Part shown: positions 25,662 to 34,340 of the stretch, in pieces
Position numbering within the stretch: position 1 is the stretch's first letter
Layout of the letters: each line of letters opens with the position of its first letter
NCBI RefSeq assembly: GCF_001955715.1
Contig: NZ_CP019239.1
Span: 2,728,001-2,792,000, forward strand
Reading direction: 5' to 3'
Origin: Rhodoferax saidenbachensis
GTDB lineage: Bacteria > Pseudomonadota > Gammaproteobacteria > Burkholderiales > Burkholderiaceae_C
Length of the DNA stretch: 64,000 bases
Made by a program: the position numbers and the translations under genes
Notes under the pieces: generated by a model
What the model saw: the letters and a program-made list of their open reading frames with translations, nothing else
Database searches by the model: none
What the model was told of the DNA's origin: nothing

Positions 25662-26348
25662 TCAGGCGAAAAGGTCGAGTATGCGCCATCCCCGCTCCTG
25701 CGCCAGGGCGCGCAGAGTGGCATCGGGGTTGGTCGCGACGGGGGTGTTGGCCCGCTCCAGCAGCGGCAGGTCGTTCATGGAATCGGAGTAGAAAGTGGTG
25801 TGTACCGTGCCCCAGTCCAGGCCGCGCTGCTGCAGCCATTGCGCCACCCGCACCACCTTGCCTTCGCGGAAGGACGGCACACCCGCAATGGTGCCGGTGT
25901 ACCAGCCGGTACCGCCAGGCGCAGTATCGCGCTCCAGTTCAATCGCAATCAGCTCCTGCACCCCAAGCGCCGTCGCGATGGGGCGGGTCACAAACTCGTT
26001 GGTAGCGGTCACCACGACCACCAGGTCGCCCGCCTTTTGGTGCGCCTGCACCAGCTCCAGCGCCTGGGATTGGATGCCTTTTAGCACTGTATCCCTCATG
26101 AAGTCTGCGTGAGCAGCTATGGAATCCGTAGCACCGTGGCGCACGATGGCGGCGGTGGCGAAGCGCACATAGGCGTGCACATCGAGGGTACCGGCCTTGT
26201 AGTGGGCGTAAAACGCGTCGTTTTGGCGCTTGAATTCATTCGCATCGGTCCAGCCGCGGGCTGTGGTGAATTCGCCCCAGGCGTAGTCCGAATCAAACGG
26301 GATCAGCGTGTGATCCAGGTCGAAGAGTGCAATTCTTTGCAATGTCAT
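25662..26348 (-). CDS. HAD-superfamily phosphatase (subclass IB, SerB/CicA-like)
   Basis: A 228-residue haloacid-dehalogenase-fold phosphatase. The motifs are in order: DLDHTL with nucleophile Asp10 and acid/base Asp12, VVTATNE (motif II), a Lys in FREGKVVRV (motif III), and YSDSMNDLPLLE (motif IV). The helical cap insertion after motif I marks subclass IB, as in phosphoserine phosphatase; the substrate is not certain. It overlaps hda by 4 bp and precedes pcnB by about 30 bp, forming hda-HAD-pcnB-folK. Part of the cap (around residues 72-89, IAAHADFMRDTVLK) is encoded by a dispersed repeat copy. Confidence 0.88.
   Translation of the reverse strand: MTLQRIALFDLDHTLIPFDSDYAWGEFTTARGWTDANEFKRQNDAFYAHYKAGTLDVHAYVRFATAAIVRHGATDSIAAHADFMRDTVLKGIQSQALELVQAHQKAGDLVVVVTATNEFVTRPIATALGVQELIAIELERDTAPGGTGWYTGTIAGVPSFREGKVVRVAQWLQQRGLDWGTVHTTFYSDSMNDLPLLERANTPVATNPDATLRALAQERGWRILDLFA
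26081..26133 (+). repeat. Degenerate dispersed repeat copy inside the HAD phosphatase gene
   Basis: Reads TTAGCACTGTATCCCTCATG, then AAGTCTGCGTGAGCAGCTAT, then GGAATCCGTAGCA. It aligns with the repeat consensus (CTAGCCCTTATGAAAT, TGCGCAAGCAGCT, ATAGCA) at most positions. It is in the coding region of the cap domain and keeps the frame. It is more diverged than the intergenic copies, so the assignment is less secure. Confidence 0.45.
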
Positions 26349-27031
26349 TGGTTTTCCAGCATCGATTTGATCAGCGGGATGGTGATGGCGCGCTGGGTTT
26401 GCAAGGCGTAACCGTCCATCAACTCCAGCAGCTCCATGAGGCTGCCCAAGTCGCGGCTGAAACGGGTGAGCATGAAGTCCATGACCTCATCGCTCAAAAA
26501 CACGCCGCGTGCGTCCGCCGCCTGGCGCAACACCGCACGGCGTTCGGGTTCACTCAGCGCCTGCAGGCTGAACACATGGCCCCAGCCCAGGCGGGTGCGC
26601 AGGTCATCGCGCAGTTTCAGTTCCACCGGCGCAAACTCGCCTGCCGCCAGCACCGGGCGCTGGTGGGTCTGCGCGTTGACAAACCAGTTGAAGGCCATGT
26701 GCTGCTGCTCGGAGGTGTACAGATGCACATCGTCCATCAGCACCGCTGCCCAGCCCTCGTCAAACTCGACGGGCTCCAATACCGAGGCATCCATCCACCC
26801 CACTCGGGCACCCTGCTCGCGCAAGGCCTCGCGCGCCGCCTTGAGCAAGTGGCTCTTGCCGCTACCGCCGGAGCCCCAGAAATAGGTGGGCACGGGCGAA
26901 CGCGTATGGGACCCAGCCTTGGCGCCAATCCAGAGTTCCAGATGTTTAAGCGCTGCTTCATTGGGCCCGGCGCAGAAGTTCGCCACCGTCGGCCCGGCAG
27001 ACAAACCAATGTCCAGGGCGATCTGTTGCAT
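26345..27031 (-). CDS. hda: DnaA regulatory inactivator Hda
   Basis: A 228-residue AAA+ protein homologous to DnaA domain III. Hda bound to the sliding clamp stimulates hydrolysis of DnaA-ATP and prevents over-initiation. A clamp-binding-type N-terminal segment (QIALDIGL), a Walker A motif (GSGGSGKSHLL) and a Walker B-type AVLMDDVHLY are visible, then RTRLGWGHVFSLQAL and the sensor region. I use the ATG of MQQIAL; a TTG two codons earlier is less likely. The gene lies immediately downstream of the PerM-like gene, with which it is commonly paired in this order. Confidence 0.93.
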   Translation of the reverse strand: MQQIALDIGLSAGPTVANFCAGPNEAALKHLELWIGAKAGSHTRSPVPTYFWGSGGSGKSHLLKAAREALREQGARVGWMDASVLEPVEFDEGWAAVLMDDVHLYTSEQQHMAFNWFVNAQTHQRPVLAAGEFAPVELKLRDDLRTRLGWGHVFSLQALSEPERRAVLRQAADARGVFLSDEVMDFMLTRFSRDLGSLMELLELMDGYALQTQRAITIPLIKSMLENQ

Positions 27032-27041
27032 TGCCAAGGTC

Positions 27042-28121
27042 TTATCCTAAGTACAAGCGACTGGCTAAATAGCTGGCACGGATGCGGCGAATCGCCACCA
27101 GCAGCACGGCGCTGACCGGCAAGGCCACCAGCACCCCCACAAATCCAAACAACTGGCCAAACGCCAGCAAGGCAAAAATCACCGCCAGCGGGTGCAGGCC
27201 GATGCGCTCTCCCACGAGGCGTGGCGTCAAATAGAGGCTTTCAATCAGTTGGCCCAGGCCGTACACCACGGCCACCATGACCAGCGGGTAAACCACACCG
27301 GTGCTGGAAAACTCCAGCAAACCGGCAAAAGTAGCCAGCACCAGCCCCACACCAAAGCCCAGGTAAGGCACAAAAATCGCCAGGCCCGTGAAGATACCAA
27401 TCGGCAGCGCCAGATCCAGCCCAAACAGGGCCAGTCCCACGCTGTAGCCCACGGCCAGCGTCAGCATGACCAGCAACTGCCCACGCAGGTACTGGCCCAG
27501 CACGGCATCCGCTTCCGCGAGAAAACTGTCCGTACCCGCCCGCATGCGGGGCGGAATGAAGTTGCGCACCTGGGCCACAAAGCGGTCCCAGTCCATTAGC
27601 AGGTAAAACAAGGCCACGGGTATCAAGATGGCATTGCCAATGATGGCAAAGGCCACACTGCCGCCCAGCTTGACCGAGGCCAGCACCGAGCCCACGGCGT
27701 CTTCCACATTGGCGTTGAGGTACTTCATGACAAAGCCCTTGATGCTGGTCACGTCCAGCGAGATGTGGATGCCCCACTGCGCCAGCCAGGGTTTGAGCGT
27801 GCCGTTGATGCTGTCCAGCAGCACCGGCAACTGCTCACGCATCAGCGGCAGTTCCTTGGCAAAAATGGGCACGATCAGCAGCAACACACCCAGCAGCGCC
27901 ACCACAAACAGCAGCTCCACCAGCACAACTGCCACCAGACGCGGGATACGCCCCCGCCCCGCATCGTCCAGCCAGTCCACCAGCGGTGTCAGCGCATAGG
28001 CCAGCACCGAGGCCACCACAAACGGTGCCAGCACCGGGGCCAACAGCCACAACACGCCGACCAGCAGCAATGCGATGAGCGCCCAGGCGATGAATCTTTT
28101 TTGGGTGGGGGTGAATTGCAT
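27042..28121 (-). CDS. AI-2E/PerM family membrane transporter
   Basis: A 359-residue integral membrane protein of the AI-2E transporter superfamily. It has hydrophobic segments near residues 10-55 (two), 60-85 and a large group from about 150 to 340, typical of the seven to eight helices in this family. Characterised members export autoinducer-2 or act in Na+/H+ exchange, so the substrate here is open. The start MQFTPTQKRFIAW matches relatives; a longer frame begins in the repeat region. Operon with hda and the HAD gene follows. Confidence 0.87.
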   Translation of the reverse strand: MQFTPTQKRFIAWALIALLLVGVLWLLAPVLAPFVVASVLAYALTPLVDWLDDAGRGRIPRLVAVVLVELLFVVALLGVLLLIVPIFAKELPLMREQLPVLLDSINGTLKPWLAQWGIHISLDVTSIKGFVMKYLNANVEDAVGSVLASVKLGGSVAFAIIGNAILIPVALFYLLMDWDRFVAQVRNFIPPRMRAGTDSFLAEADAVLGQYLRGQLLVMLTLAVGYSVGLALFGLDLALPIGIFTGLAIFVPYLGFGVGLVLATFAGLLEFSSTGVVYPLVMVAVVYGLGQLIESLYLTPRLVGERIGLHPLAVIFALLAFGQLFGFVGVLVALPVSAVLLVAIRRIRASYLASRLYLG

Positions 28122-28148
28122 GTGTGGGGATCGATCTTTAAACGCAGT

Positions 28149-28255
28149 TTTAGCGAAGACTAACAATTGTCCAAGGGACTTGTTACGTCGAAGCTAAAGC
28201 AAAGCTTCAGCGGAGACTAACAACTAACCGGAGGGTTTGTTAAGTCGAAGCTAAA
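28149..28255. repeat. Two 50-bp direct repeats, each able to form a hairpin, between the PerM-like gene and purM
   Basis: Unit 1 (28149-28198) and unit 2 (28206-28255) share GACTAACAA and TCGAAGCTAAA plus GGG...TTGTTA in the middle. Within each unit the ends are inverted copies (TTTAGC-GAAGACTAAC against GTTA.GTC-GAA-GCTAAA), so each can fold into a hairpin. They occupy the divergent promoter region of the PerM-like gene and purM. They could be operators for a dimeric regulator or part of a transcript leader. I know no regulator with this site. Confidence 0.55.
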
Positions 28256-28308
28256 ATCTGGGCAAATTCTATAGGGCTCGGTCCATCAGACCGCCCAATC
28301 CACGCTTC

Positions 28309-29352
28309 ATGACCCAATCTTCCTCCTCCACTCCCCTGTCCTACAAAGACGCTGGCGTTGACATCGTCGCCGGTGACGCCCTGGTCGAGCGCATCAAGCC
28401 GCTGGCCAAAAAGACCATGCGCGAAGGTGTTTTGGCCGGTATTGGCGGCTTTGGCGCGCTGTTTGAGGTCCCCAAGCGCTACAAGGAACCCGTTTTGGTG
28501 AGTGGTACCGACGGCGTGGGCACCAAGCTCAAGCTGGCTTTTGAGTGGAATATGCACGACACCGTGGGCATCGACCTGGTGGCCATGAGCGTGAACGACG
28601 TGCTGGTGCAAGGCGCCGAACCCCTGTTCTTCCTGGACTACTTTGCCTGCGGCAAGCTGGACGTGGACACCGCCGCAGCGGTCGTGGGCGGCATTGCCAA
28701 GGGCTGCGAACTCTCCGGTTGCGCACTGATTGGCGGCGAAACCGCCGAAATGCCGGGCATGTACCCCGCGGGCGAATACGACCTGGCCGGTTTTTGCGTC
28801 GGCGCGGTCGAAAAATCCAAAATCCTGACCGGTGCTGACGTGAAACCTGGCGATGTGGTGCTGGGCCTGGCCTCCAGCGGCGTGCATTCCAATGGCTTCA
28901 GCCTGGTGCGCAAATGCATCGAACGCGCAGGCGCTTCCGCGCCCGCCACGCTGGACGGCAAACCGTTCAAGCAGGCGCTGATGGAGCCCACCCGCCTGTA
29001 TGTGCTCAATGTGCTGGTCGCGCTGGCAAAACACCCGATCAAGGCCCTGGCCCACATCACCGGCGGCGGTCTGCTGGAGAACATTCCGCGTGTGTTGCCC
29101 GAAGGCACGGCCGCCCATTTGAAGAAGGGCAGCTGGCCGCAGACCGAACTTTTCGCGTGGCTGCAACAGACCGCCGGCATCGACGACATCGAGATGAACC
29201 GCACCTTCAACAACGGCATCGGCATGGTTGTGGTGGTGGATGCGGCCCACGCCGAAGCCACCGCCGCCACCCTGCGCGCCGCTGGTGAAAAGGTCTACAC
29301 GATTGGTGCCATTGCGGCCCAAGGCACGGGCGCTTCCGTCATCGTCGCCTGA
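28309..29352 (+). CDS. purM: Phosphoribosylformylglycinamidine cyclo-ligase (AIR synthetase)
   Basis: A 347-residue enzyme that closes the imidazole ring in purine synthesis (FGAM + ATP to AIR). Family motifs are plain: [19 protein letters not shown] at the N-terminus, the ATP-binding [58 protein letters not shown] and [16 protein letters not shown]. Length is normal. Transcribed alone and divergently from the PerM-like gene, with the paired 50-bp repeats upstream. Confidence 0.97.
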   Translation: MTQSSSSTPLSYKDAGVDIVAGDALVERIKPLAKKTMREGVLAGIGGFGALFEVPKRYKEPVLVSGTDGVGTKLKLAFEWNMHDTVGIDLVAMSVNDVLVQGAEPLFFLDYFACGKLDVDTAAAVVGGIAKGCELSGCALIGGETAEMPGMYPAGEYDLAGFCVGAVEKSKILTGADVKPGDVVLGLASSGVHSNGFSLVRKCIERAGASAPATLDGKPFKQALMEPTRLYVLNVLVALAKHPIKALAHITGGGLLENIPRVLPEGTAAHLKKGSWPQTELFAWLQQTAGIDDIEMNRTFNNGIGMVVVVDAAHAEATAATLRAAGEKVYTIGAIAAQGTGASVIVA

Positions 29353-29412
29353 ACTTTGCCGCCCACCGGGGCTTTGATTCCGGCACAGCGACTCGACTTG
29401 CCCTGAGGGTTT

Positions 29413-29468
29413 GCTAGTAAATTTATAGCTGCCCACGCACGTATTTACTGGACTTTTGGCACTTTTTG
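29413..29468 (-). repeat. Degenerate dispersed short repeat between purM and the ParA-like gene
   Basis: Plus-strand text GCTAGTAAATTTATAGCTGC, then CCACGCACGTATTTACTGGAC, then TTTTGGCACTTTTT. It follows the reverse complement of the dispersed repeat (GCTAT...TAGCTGCTTGCGCA..TTCCAT..GGGC). It lies 40 bp upstream of the ParA-like start and may overlap its promoter. Confidence 0.45.
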
Positions 29469-29507
29469 TTCCAAACTTTGTCCTCTATTGGCTATACGGA
29501 GCGCGCA

Positions 29508-30389
29508 ATGCCGATCATTGCAGTGATCAATCGCAAGGGTGGAAGTGGCAAAAGCACCATGGCCACGCACTTGGCTGCGTGGCTGGCTCGCCAGGGGCTG
29601 GCTGTCATGCTGGGCGATGTAGACCGCCAACAATCCACGCGCGCCTGGCTCAAGCGGCGTGACGCAAAACTGCCTGGCATCGTTCCCTGGGCCATAGACC
29701 AGAAAAACGTACTCAAGGTCCCTCCGGGCGTCACCCACGTGGTGCTGGATACCCCGGGCGGCATGCACGGGTTTGAGTTAGCCAAAGTCGTCATGTCTGC
29801 CGACGCCGTGGTCATGCCGGTGTGCAATTCCATGTTTGACCGCGAATCCGCTGCTGCGTGCCACGCCGAACTGCTGGCCCTGCCCCGGGTGGCCTCGGGG
29901 CGCTGCAAGCTGGGCATTGTGGGCATGCGTGTCGACGCCCGCACCAAGGCAGCAGAATCCTTGCGGGAATGGGCGCTGGGGCTGAATGTGCCGTTTCTGG
30001 GTGTGCTGCGCGAGACCCAGCAATACGTCAAAAGCCTGGACAACGGCCTGACCATGTTCGACCTGCCAGGCCAGGCCCACAGCGGCGACCTGCTGCAGTG
30101 GGACCCGATACTGGAATGGCTCAGCCCGATTGTGAAAGTGACCCACGCGCCCCAGACACGCCCGGCGCCCCCCCCCGAACCCATCAAACCTGTGGCGGAA
30201 GTGGAAGCCCCCGCCCAGCGCATGAACGCGACGCGGGCAGCGAGCCTGATGCCCGCTCAGGAAGGACTGGTACACGGCAACCTCTATGCGTTTGCCCGCC
30301 CCGGGCCACTCGCAACCACAGACGCTGCATCGCGCCCCACGAATGGCGCCGAGCGCGCGGGAGTGCCCCAGTTCCTGCTGCGTCAGTAG
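29508..30389 (+). CDS. Orphan ParA-family ATPase
   Basis: A 293-residue ParA/MinD-type P-loop ATPase. The deviant Walker A motif is VINRKGGSGKSTMA, with the first Lys characteristic of the family; the switch I-like GDVDRQQSTRAWLKRR and the Walker B-like VVLDTPGG follow. After about residue 205 the chain becomes Pro/Glu/Ala-rich and probably disordered. No ParB gene or parS-like cluster is adjacent, so it is probably not a plasmid-partition ParA but one of the orphan chromosomal ParA proteins that position cellular cargo. Start chosen at the ATG of MPIIAVINRKGG, preceded by ACGGAG. Confidence 0.85.
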   Translation: MPIIAVINRKGGSGKSTMATHLAAWLARQGLAVMLGDVDRQQSTRAWLKRRDAKLPGIVPWAIDQKNVLKVPPGVTHVVLDTPGGMHGFELAKVVMSADAVVMPVCNSMFDRESAAACHAELLALPRVASGRCKLGIVGMRVDARTKAAESLREWALGLNVPFLGVLRETQQYVKSLDNGLTMFDLPGQAHSGDLLQWDPILEWLSPIVKVTHAPQTRPAPPPEPIKPVAEVEAPAQRMNATRAASLMPAQEGLVHGNLYAFARPGPLATTDAASRPTNGAERAGVPQFLLRQ

Positions 30390-30401
30390 CGCGGCGACAA
30401 C

Positions 30402-31253
30402 TTAGCCTTTTTGTCGGCGCAGGGCATCCACCTGGTCGGCAATCGCATCCACGTCCACCAGATTGTCGGCATGGGTGAGGTAACACTCCAAATCTGCGAG
30501 GGCCTCGCTGGCGTGGCCCAATTCGGCGTGGGCCAGCCCCCGGTCACGGTACTCGGACCAGGATTCCGGCAATAACACCACCAGACGCTCCTGCACCGCT
30601 AGCAAACGCTGCCAGTCTTGCTGGTGTTTGTAGATCTCTTTGAGGTTGCGCAGCATGCGGGCGATGATTTCACGCGATGGTGCCGGCTGCAGGTACAAAG
30701 CCAGCGGCGCCTCAAATTCGTCCACCAGACCGCTGCGACGTCGGTACGGATCCAGCATTTCAGACAGTTCTTCACGGCTGAAGGACTTGCCCGTCAGGGG
30801 GTCGATCACCGCCTGGCCCATGGGCAAATTCACCTTGATCAGGAAATGGCCCGGAAAACCAATGCCCTGCACCGACAAGCCCAAGCCTTGCGCCAGTTCG
30901 ATCCACAACACGGCCAATGAAATGGGAATGCCGCGGCGCGTACGCAGCAGCACATGGACAAAGCTGTTGTCCGGATCGTAGTAGTCGTTGACGTTGCCGC
31001 CAAAACCCAGGTCATTGAAAAAGAACTGGTTGAGCACCCGGAATTTCTGCAGGGGCCCAGCATCGGCCGGCAGGCGGCGACGCACCCGCGCCAGCAACTG
31101 GTCCACATCGGCCAGCACGGTCTGCACATCCAATTCCGGGTATTCGTCCTGGGCCAGGCTCAAGGCAGCTTCAAACAGCGCGAACTCCGTATCACGCTCC
31201 ACCAGGGCCGCAAAGTAATCCAGCGGCGTGGGCACATCAAATGAGAGATGCAT
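30402..31253 (-). CDS. sirB1: SirB1 family protein (transglutaminase-like with TPR region)
   Basis: A 283-residue soluble protein. The N-terminal half is the transglutaminase-like SirB1 domain (LNQFFFNDLGFGGNVNDYY, then GIPISLAVLWIELAQ and GFPGHFLIKV); the C-terminal half has two TPR-like helix pairs (about 190-275). The nucleophilic Cys of true transglutaminases is not apparent at the usual place (RTRRGIPISL). The biochemical role is not established. It lies just downstream of murJ on the same strand, separated by 18 bp. Confidence 0.85.
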   Translation of the reverse strand: MHLSFDVPTPLDYFAALVERDTEFALFEAALSLAQDEYPELDVQTVLADVDQLLARVRRRLPADAGPLQKFRVLNQFFFNDLGFGGNVNDYYDPDNSFVHVLLRTRRGIPISLAVLWIELAQGLGLSVQGIGFPGHFLIKVNLPMGQAVIDPLTGKSFSREELSEMLDPYRRRSGLVDEFEAPLALYLQPAPSREIIARMLRNLKEIYKHQQDWQRLLAVQERLVVLLPESWSEYRDRGLAHAELGHASEALADLECYLTHADNLVDVDAIADQVDALRRQKG

Positions 31254-31271
31254 TGCAGACCTCGCTTTCGC

Positions 31272-32831
31272 TTACCGTCGCAAAAACTGCCGCGGGTTCA
31301 GGCCCGCGGCCCATATGGCGCCGAGGTACACCCCGGCAGCCCCCACCAGCACCAGCGCCATCAGGCCGATGCGCTTGAAGCTCTCGGCGCGCAGGCCTAT
31401 CCATGAAAACTCCTGCGCCGCCCACAGCAGGTAGATCACCAACAACGCGCTGCCAGCCAGCACCTGTAGCGCAAAGATGCCCCAACCCGGACGTGGCCGG
31501 TAACTCTTGCGCGATAGCAGCCCCAGGAGCAGCCACGTCGCATTGATCAGCGCGCCCAGACCAATCGACAGGGTCAGCGCAGCGTGCTGGAAATACGGTA
31601 CCAGCAGGTAATTCAGAATCTGGGTGATCACCAGCACGGCAATGGCAATACGCACCGGCGTGCGCGTGTCCTGGTTGGCGAAATATCCGGGTGCCAGCAC
31701 CTTGATGGCCACAATGCCCACCAGCCCCACGCCCCAGCCCATCAGCGCCGTGGTGGTCTGTTGCACATCAAACGCACTGAAAGCACCGTAGTGGTAAAGC
31801 GTTGCCACCAGCGGCTGGGCAAAAGCCAGCAGTGCCACCGCGCTGGGCACGGCCAGCACCACCACCAAACGCAGGCCCCAATCCAGCATGTCGGAATACT
31901 GCGCGGTGTCGTTCTTGGCCCGCGCCGCCGCTAGCCGCGGCATCAGCACCACACCCAGCGCAACGCCCAGCATGGCGGTGGGGAACTCCATCAGTCGGTC
32001 GGAATAGGTGATCCAGCTCACACTGCCGGGCGCCAGGTGCGAGGCAATCTGGGTGTTGATCAGCATGGACAACTGCGCCACCCCCACGCCCAGCAAGGCC
32101 GGCAGCATCAGGTGCACCACCCGCTTGGTCGCCGGGTCCGCCCAAGCCAGGCGTACCTGGCTCCAGCGAAGGCTGATGCGTGGCAGCAGACCCAGGCTGC
32201 GCAGTACCGGAATTTGCACACCCAGTTGCAGAATCCCGCCGCCCAGCACGCCGGCAGACATGGCATAAATAGGCTCCACACCCCGCCCTGCCAGCCAGGG
32301 GGCCAGCAGCCAGGCCGCCAGGATCATGGACACATTGAGCAACACCGGCGTGGCCGCCGGCACCGCAAACCGTTTCCAGGTGTTCAAAATACCCGCCGAC
32401 AGCGCCACCATGGACATGAAGCCGATGTAGGGGAACATCCAGCGTGTCATCGACGTGGCGGCCGCAAACCCGTCCTGGCGCAACCCGCTGGCCATGGCCA
32501 GCACCAGCCAGGGCGCAGCCAGCACGCCCACGACGCTGGCCAGCACCAGCACCCAGGCCAGCACCGTCGCCACGTGGTTGATGACCTGCCGGGTCGCCTC
32601 TTCGCCGTCCTGCTCCTTGCTGGCTGCCAGCGCCGGGATAAAGGCCTGGCTGAAAGCCCCCTCGGCAAAGAAACGGCGAAACAGGTTGGGAATGCGAAAC
32701 GCCACGTTGAAGGCGTCGGTCATGGCACTGGCACCAAAGGTGGCGGCGACCAGCAGTTCGCGGACCAGGCCGGTGATACGGGATACCAGGGTCCACAGGG
32801 ATACGGTAGAGGCAGATTTAAGAAGGCTCAC
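31272..32831 (-). CDS. murJ: Lipid II flippase MurJ
   Basis: A 519-residue polytopic membrane protein (about 14 helices) of the MOP superfamily that flips the peptidoglycan precursor lipid II to the periplasm. The conserved N-terminus is SLLKSASTVSLWTLVSRITG, followed by FNVAFRIPNLFRRFFAEGAF, with essential Arg residues in that region. I chose the GTG at 32831 because it gives the standard beginning; the upstream in-frame extension is encoded partly by a dispersed GC-rich repeat and is not credible. Next to rpsT on the opposite strand, a common arrangement. Confidence 0.93.
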   Translation of the reverse strand: MSLLKSASTVSLWTLVSRITGLVRELLVAATFGASAMTDAFNVAFRIPNLFRRFFAEGAFSQAFIPALAASKEQDGEEATRQVINHVATVLAWVLVLASVVGVLAAPWLVLAMASGLRQDGFAAATSMTRWMFPYIGFMSMVALSAGILNTWKRFAVPAATPVLLNVSMILAAWLLAPWLAGRGVEPIYAMSAGVLGGGILQLGVQIPVLRSLGLLPRISLRWSQVRLAWADPATKRVVHLMLPALLGVGVAQLSMLINTQIASHLAPGSVSWITYSDRLMEFPTAMLGVALGVVLMPRLAAARAKNDTAQYSDMLDWGLRLVVVLAVPSAVALLAFAQPLVATLYHYGAFSAFDVQQTTTALMGWGVGLVGIVAIKVLAPGYFANQDTRTPVRIAIAVLVITQILNYLLVPYFQHAALTLSIGLGALINATWLLLGLLSRKSYRPRPGWGIFALQVLAGSALLVIYLLWAAQEFSWIGLRAESFKRIGLMALVLVGAAGVYLGAIWAAGLNPRQFLRR

Positions 32832-32890
32832 CGGGCAAGTGTAGCCCCCACGCGTGCATGTTGCCCCCACGCTCCGCCGCTGCGCGGGTC

Positions 32891-32935
32891 GCTGCCCCCC
32901 CAAGGGGGCTAACCCGCCTTGGGGCGGCCCGGCGG
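32891..32935. repeat. GC-rich palindromic dispersed repeat between murJ and rpsT
   Basis: GCTGCCCCCCCAAGGGGGCT, then AACCCGCCTTGGGGCGGCCC, then GGCGG: two nested palindromes (CCCCC-AA-GGGGG and CCGCC..GGCGG). It matches the first half of the composite repeat in comEC (5541-5590). It may form a strong hairpin at the start of the murJ transcript. Confidence 0.65.
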
Positions 32936-32967
32936 CGGGTTGCTCTCACGCGCACATCTTGGCCAAT

Positions 32968-32996
32968 TTGCTCGGTCAGGTGCCAAATGGTACAAT
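32968..32996 (+). promoter_or_regulatory. Sigma-70 type promoter of rpsT
   Basis: TTGCTC (32968-32973) and TACAAT (32991-32996) are separated by 17 bp, and the ATG of rpsT is 46 bp beyond the -10 box. The match to the vegetative promoter consensus is good for a highly expressed ribosomal gene. Confidence 0.7.
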
Positions 32997-33041
32997 CGCG
33001 GGCTTTGCTGACAACATCCTACGACACAAGGAAAACATACT

Positions 33042-33341
33042 ATGGCATCTACCAAACCCAAGAAAAAGAACCCACGCCTCGCGTCGGGCCGTAAACGCGT
33101 CCGTCAGGACATCAAGATCAACGCTGCAAACACCTCTTTGCGTTCCAAGTACCGTACTGCGGTCAAGAACGTTGAGAAGGCAGTTCTGGCTGGTGACAAG
33201 ACCAAAGCCGCAGAACTGTTTGCGAAGATGCAAGCTGTTGTCGACACCGTCGCCGACAAGGGCATCTTCCACAAGAACAAGGCCGCTCGCGACAAGAGCC
33301 GTCTGGCATCCAAGGTGAAGACCTTGGCTCTCGCCGCCTAA
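33042..33341 (+). CDS. rpsT: 30S ribosomal protein S20
   Basis: A 99-residue, Lys/Arg/Ala-rich helical protein that binds 16S rRNA early in small-subunit assembly. The sequence is typical of S20 ([20 protein letters not shown] at the N-terminus; the C-terminal part includes [15 protein letters not shown]). AAGGAAAAC lies upstream of the ATG. Single-gene transcript with its own promoter and terminator. Confidence 0.98.
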   Translation: MASTKPKKKNPRLASGRKRVRQDIKINAANTSLRSKYRTAVKNVEKAVLAGDKTKAAELFAKMQAVVDTVADKGIFHKNKAARDKSRLASKVKTLALAA

Positions 33342-33409
33342 TTTTTAGGCAAATCGCACAGATCCTCCGGGATCTGCCGTTTGTAACGGGTGCGCTGTCA
33401 GCAAAGCAA

Positions 33410-33436
33410 AAAAGCCGTCTTAGGACGGCTTTTTTG
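33410..33436 (+). terminator. Rho-independent terminator after rpsT
   Basis: AAAAGCCGTC-TTAG-GACGGCTTTTTT is a perfect stem with a T run, about 70 bp after the rpsT stop. The A run on the other side lets it also serve the convergent flagellar-rod-like gene ending at 33458. Confidence 0.85.
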
Positions 33437-33457
33437 TTGCCCGCTCACTTTGCAAGG

Positions 33458-33757
33458 TCAGGCGCTGGTGTCCAGCAAGGTCCCCGCCATCTTGTCGCTG
33501 GTCTTGAAAACCTGCAGGTTGATCGCGTAGGCATTTTTGGCCTGTAACTGGTTGACCATGTCGGCCTCCAGCGCCGCGCCTTCGATTTCGGCCTTGGTCA
33601 GGCTGGTGGTGACACCGCCACCGACCTGCTCCTTTTGCTCCACTTCCTGGCGTTTGAAGCCCTTGGTGTTGACGTTGGCCACATTGTGTGCGGCTGAGTC
33701 CAACTGGGTCTGCGCCGCGTTGATACCAGAGAGTGCTGTGGAAGCGATAGTGTTCAT
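33458..33757 (-). CDS. Minimal flagellar basal-body rod-type protein
   Basis: A 99-residue protein that consists almost only of the two ends of flagellar rod/hook proteins. It has the N-terminal signature SALSGINAAQTQLDSAAHNVANVNTKGF (residues about 6-34) and the C-terminal block DMVNQLQAKNAYAINLQVFK with GTLLD. The large middle domain of FlgC/FlgG is missing, so it may be a short rod-like protein rather than a working rod subunit. It stands alone with no other flagellar genes nearby. The start MNTIAST is preceded by a G-rich segment; an upstream ATG is less likely. Confidence 0.75.
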   Translation of the reverse strand: MNTIASTALSGINAAQTQLDSAAHNVANVNTKGFKRQEVEQKEQVGGGVTTSLTKAEIEGAALEADMVNQLQAKNAYAINLQVFKTSDKMAGTLLDTSA

Positions 33758-33839
33758 GGGAAACCCCGCCTGGGTGGAGGATGTCAGCATTGAATCACAA
33801 AGCGCCGTCCAGAGGAATCCCCCAGGACCGGCCAGGGCT

Positions 33840-34163
33840 TCAGCCCCTTTCGGAGCGCTCTGGCGGTACGGGGCGGGTCTCGCTGACCTGCAATTCGTTG
33901 TCTTTGGCGAAATTCAGGCAAAAGTCCCAGGCCATCACATCGTGGTCACGCAGGTCGCGGTGGATGATCACGCACTTGACCTGCCCGATCGAGGTGGGCA
34001 CACACCAGGGCGAATAGCCCAGATGGCTGCCGGGCTGCGGGCCACCGGGTCGAAACGGACTCATCACCCCCGCCAAACGCTCCGCCCAGTCGCTGGGGCG
34101 AAAGGTCTTGCCCTGCGCAGTAACGCCCAGGATATAGAGTTCTTTGGAAGCGGTGGAAACCAT
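33840..34163 (-). CDS. DUF3579 domain protein
   Basis: A 107-residue protein of the DUF3579 family, a small alpha/beta fold found mainly in betaproteobacteria. Recognisable parts are ELYILGVTAQGKTFRPSDWAERL (about 8-30) and CVPTSIGQVKCVIIHRDLRD (about 54-73). Function unknown. Divergent from argD across a 241-bp gap, an arrangement I associate with this group. Confidence 0.8.
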   Translation of the reverse strand: MVSTASKELYILGVTAQGKTFRPSDWAERLAGVMSPFRPGGPQPGSHLGYSPWCVPTSIGQVKCVIIHRDLRDHDVMAWDFCLNFAKDNELQVSETRPVPPERSERG

Positions 34164-34340
34164 GGATTGGATGAAGGCGGTGAGCTGTTTGCGACAGCGT
34201 TAGAGGTGCTGCACCGCACAAGAATTCTACCCTCCTCCGCTGTCTGCGAAATGACAGCCCCACGCCGCCCGGGCGCATCACTGTGATGAGAAATGAGCAC
34301 CCAAGGCCCCTGTGCGATGCGCCTAAAATCAGGCTTCAAC

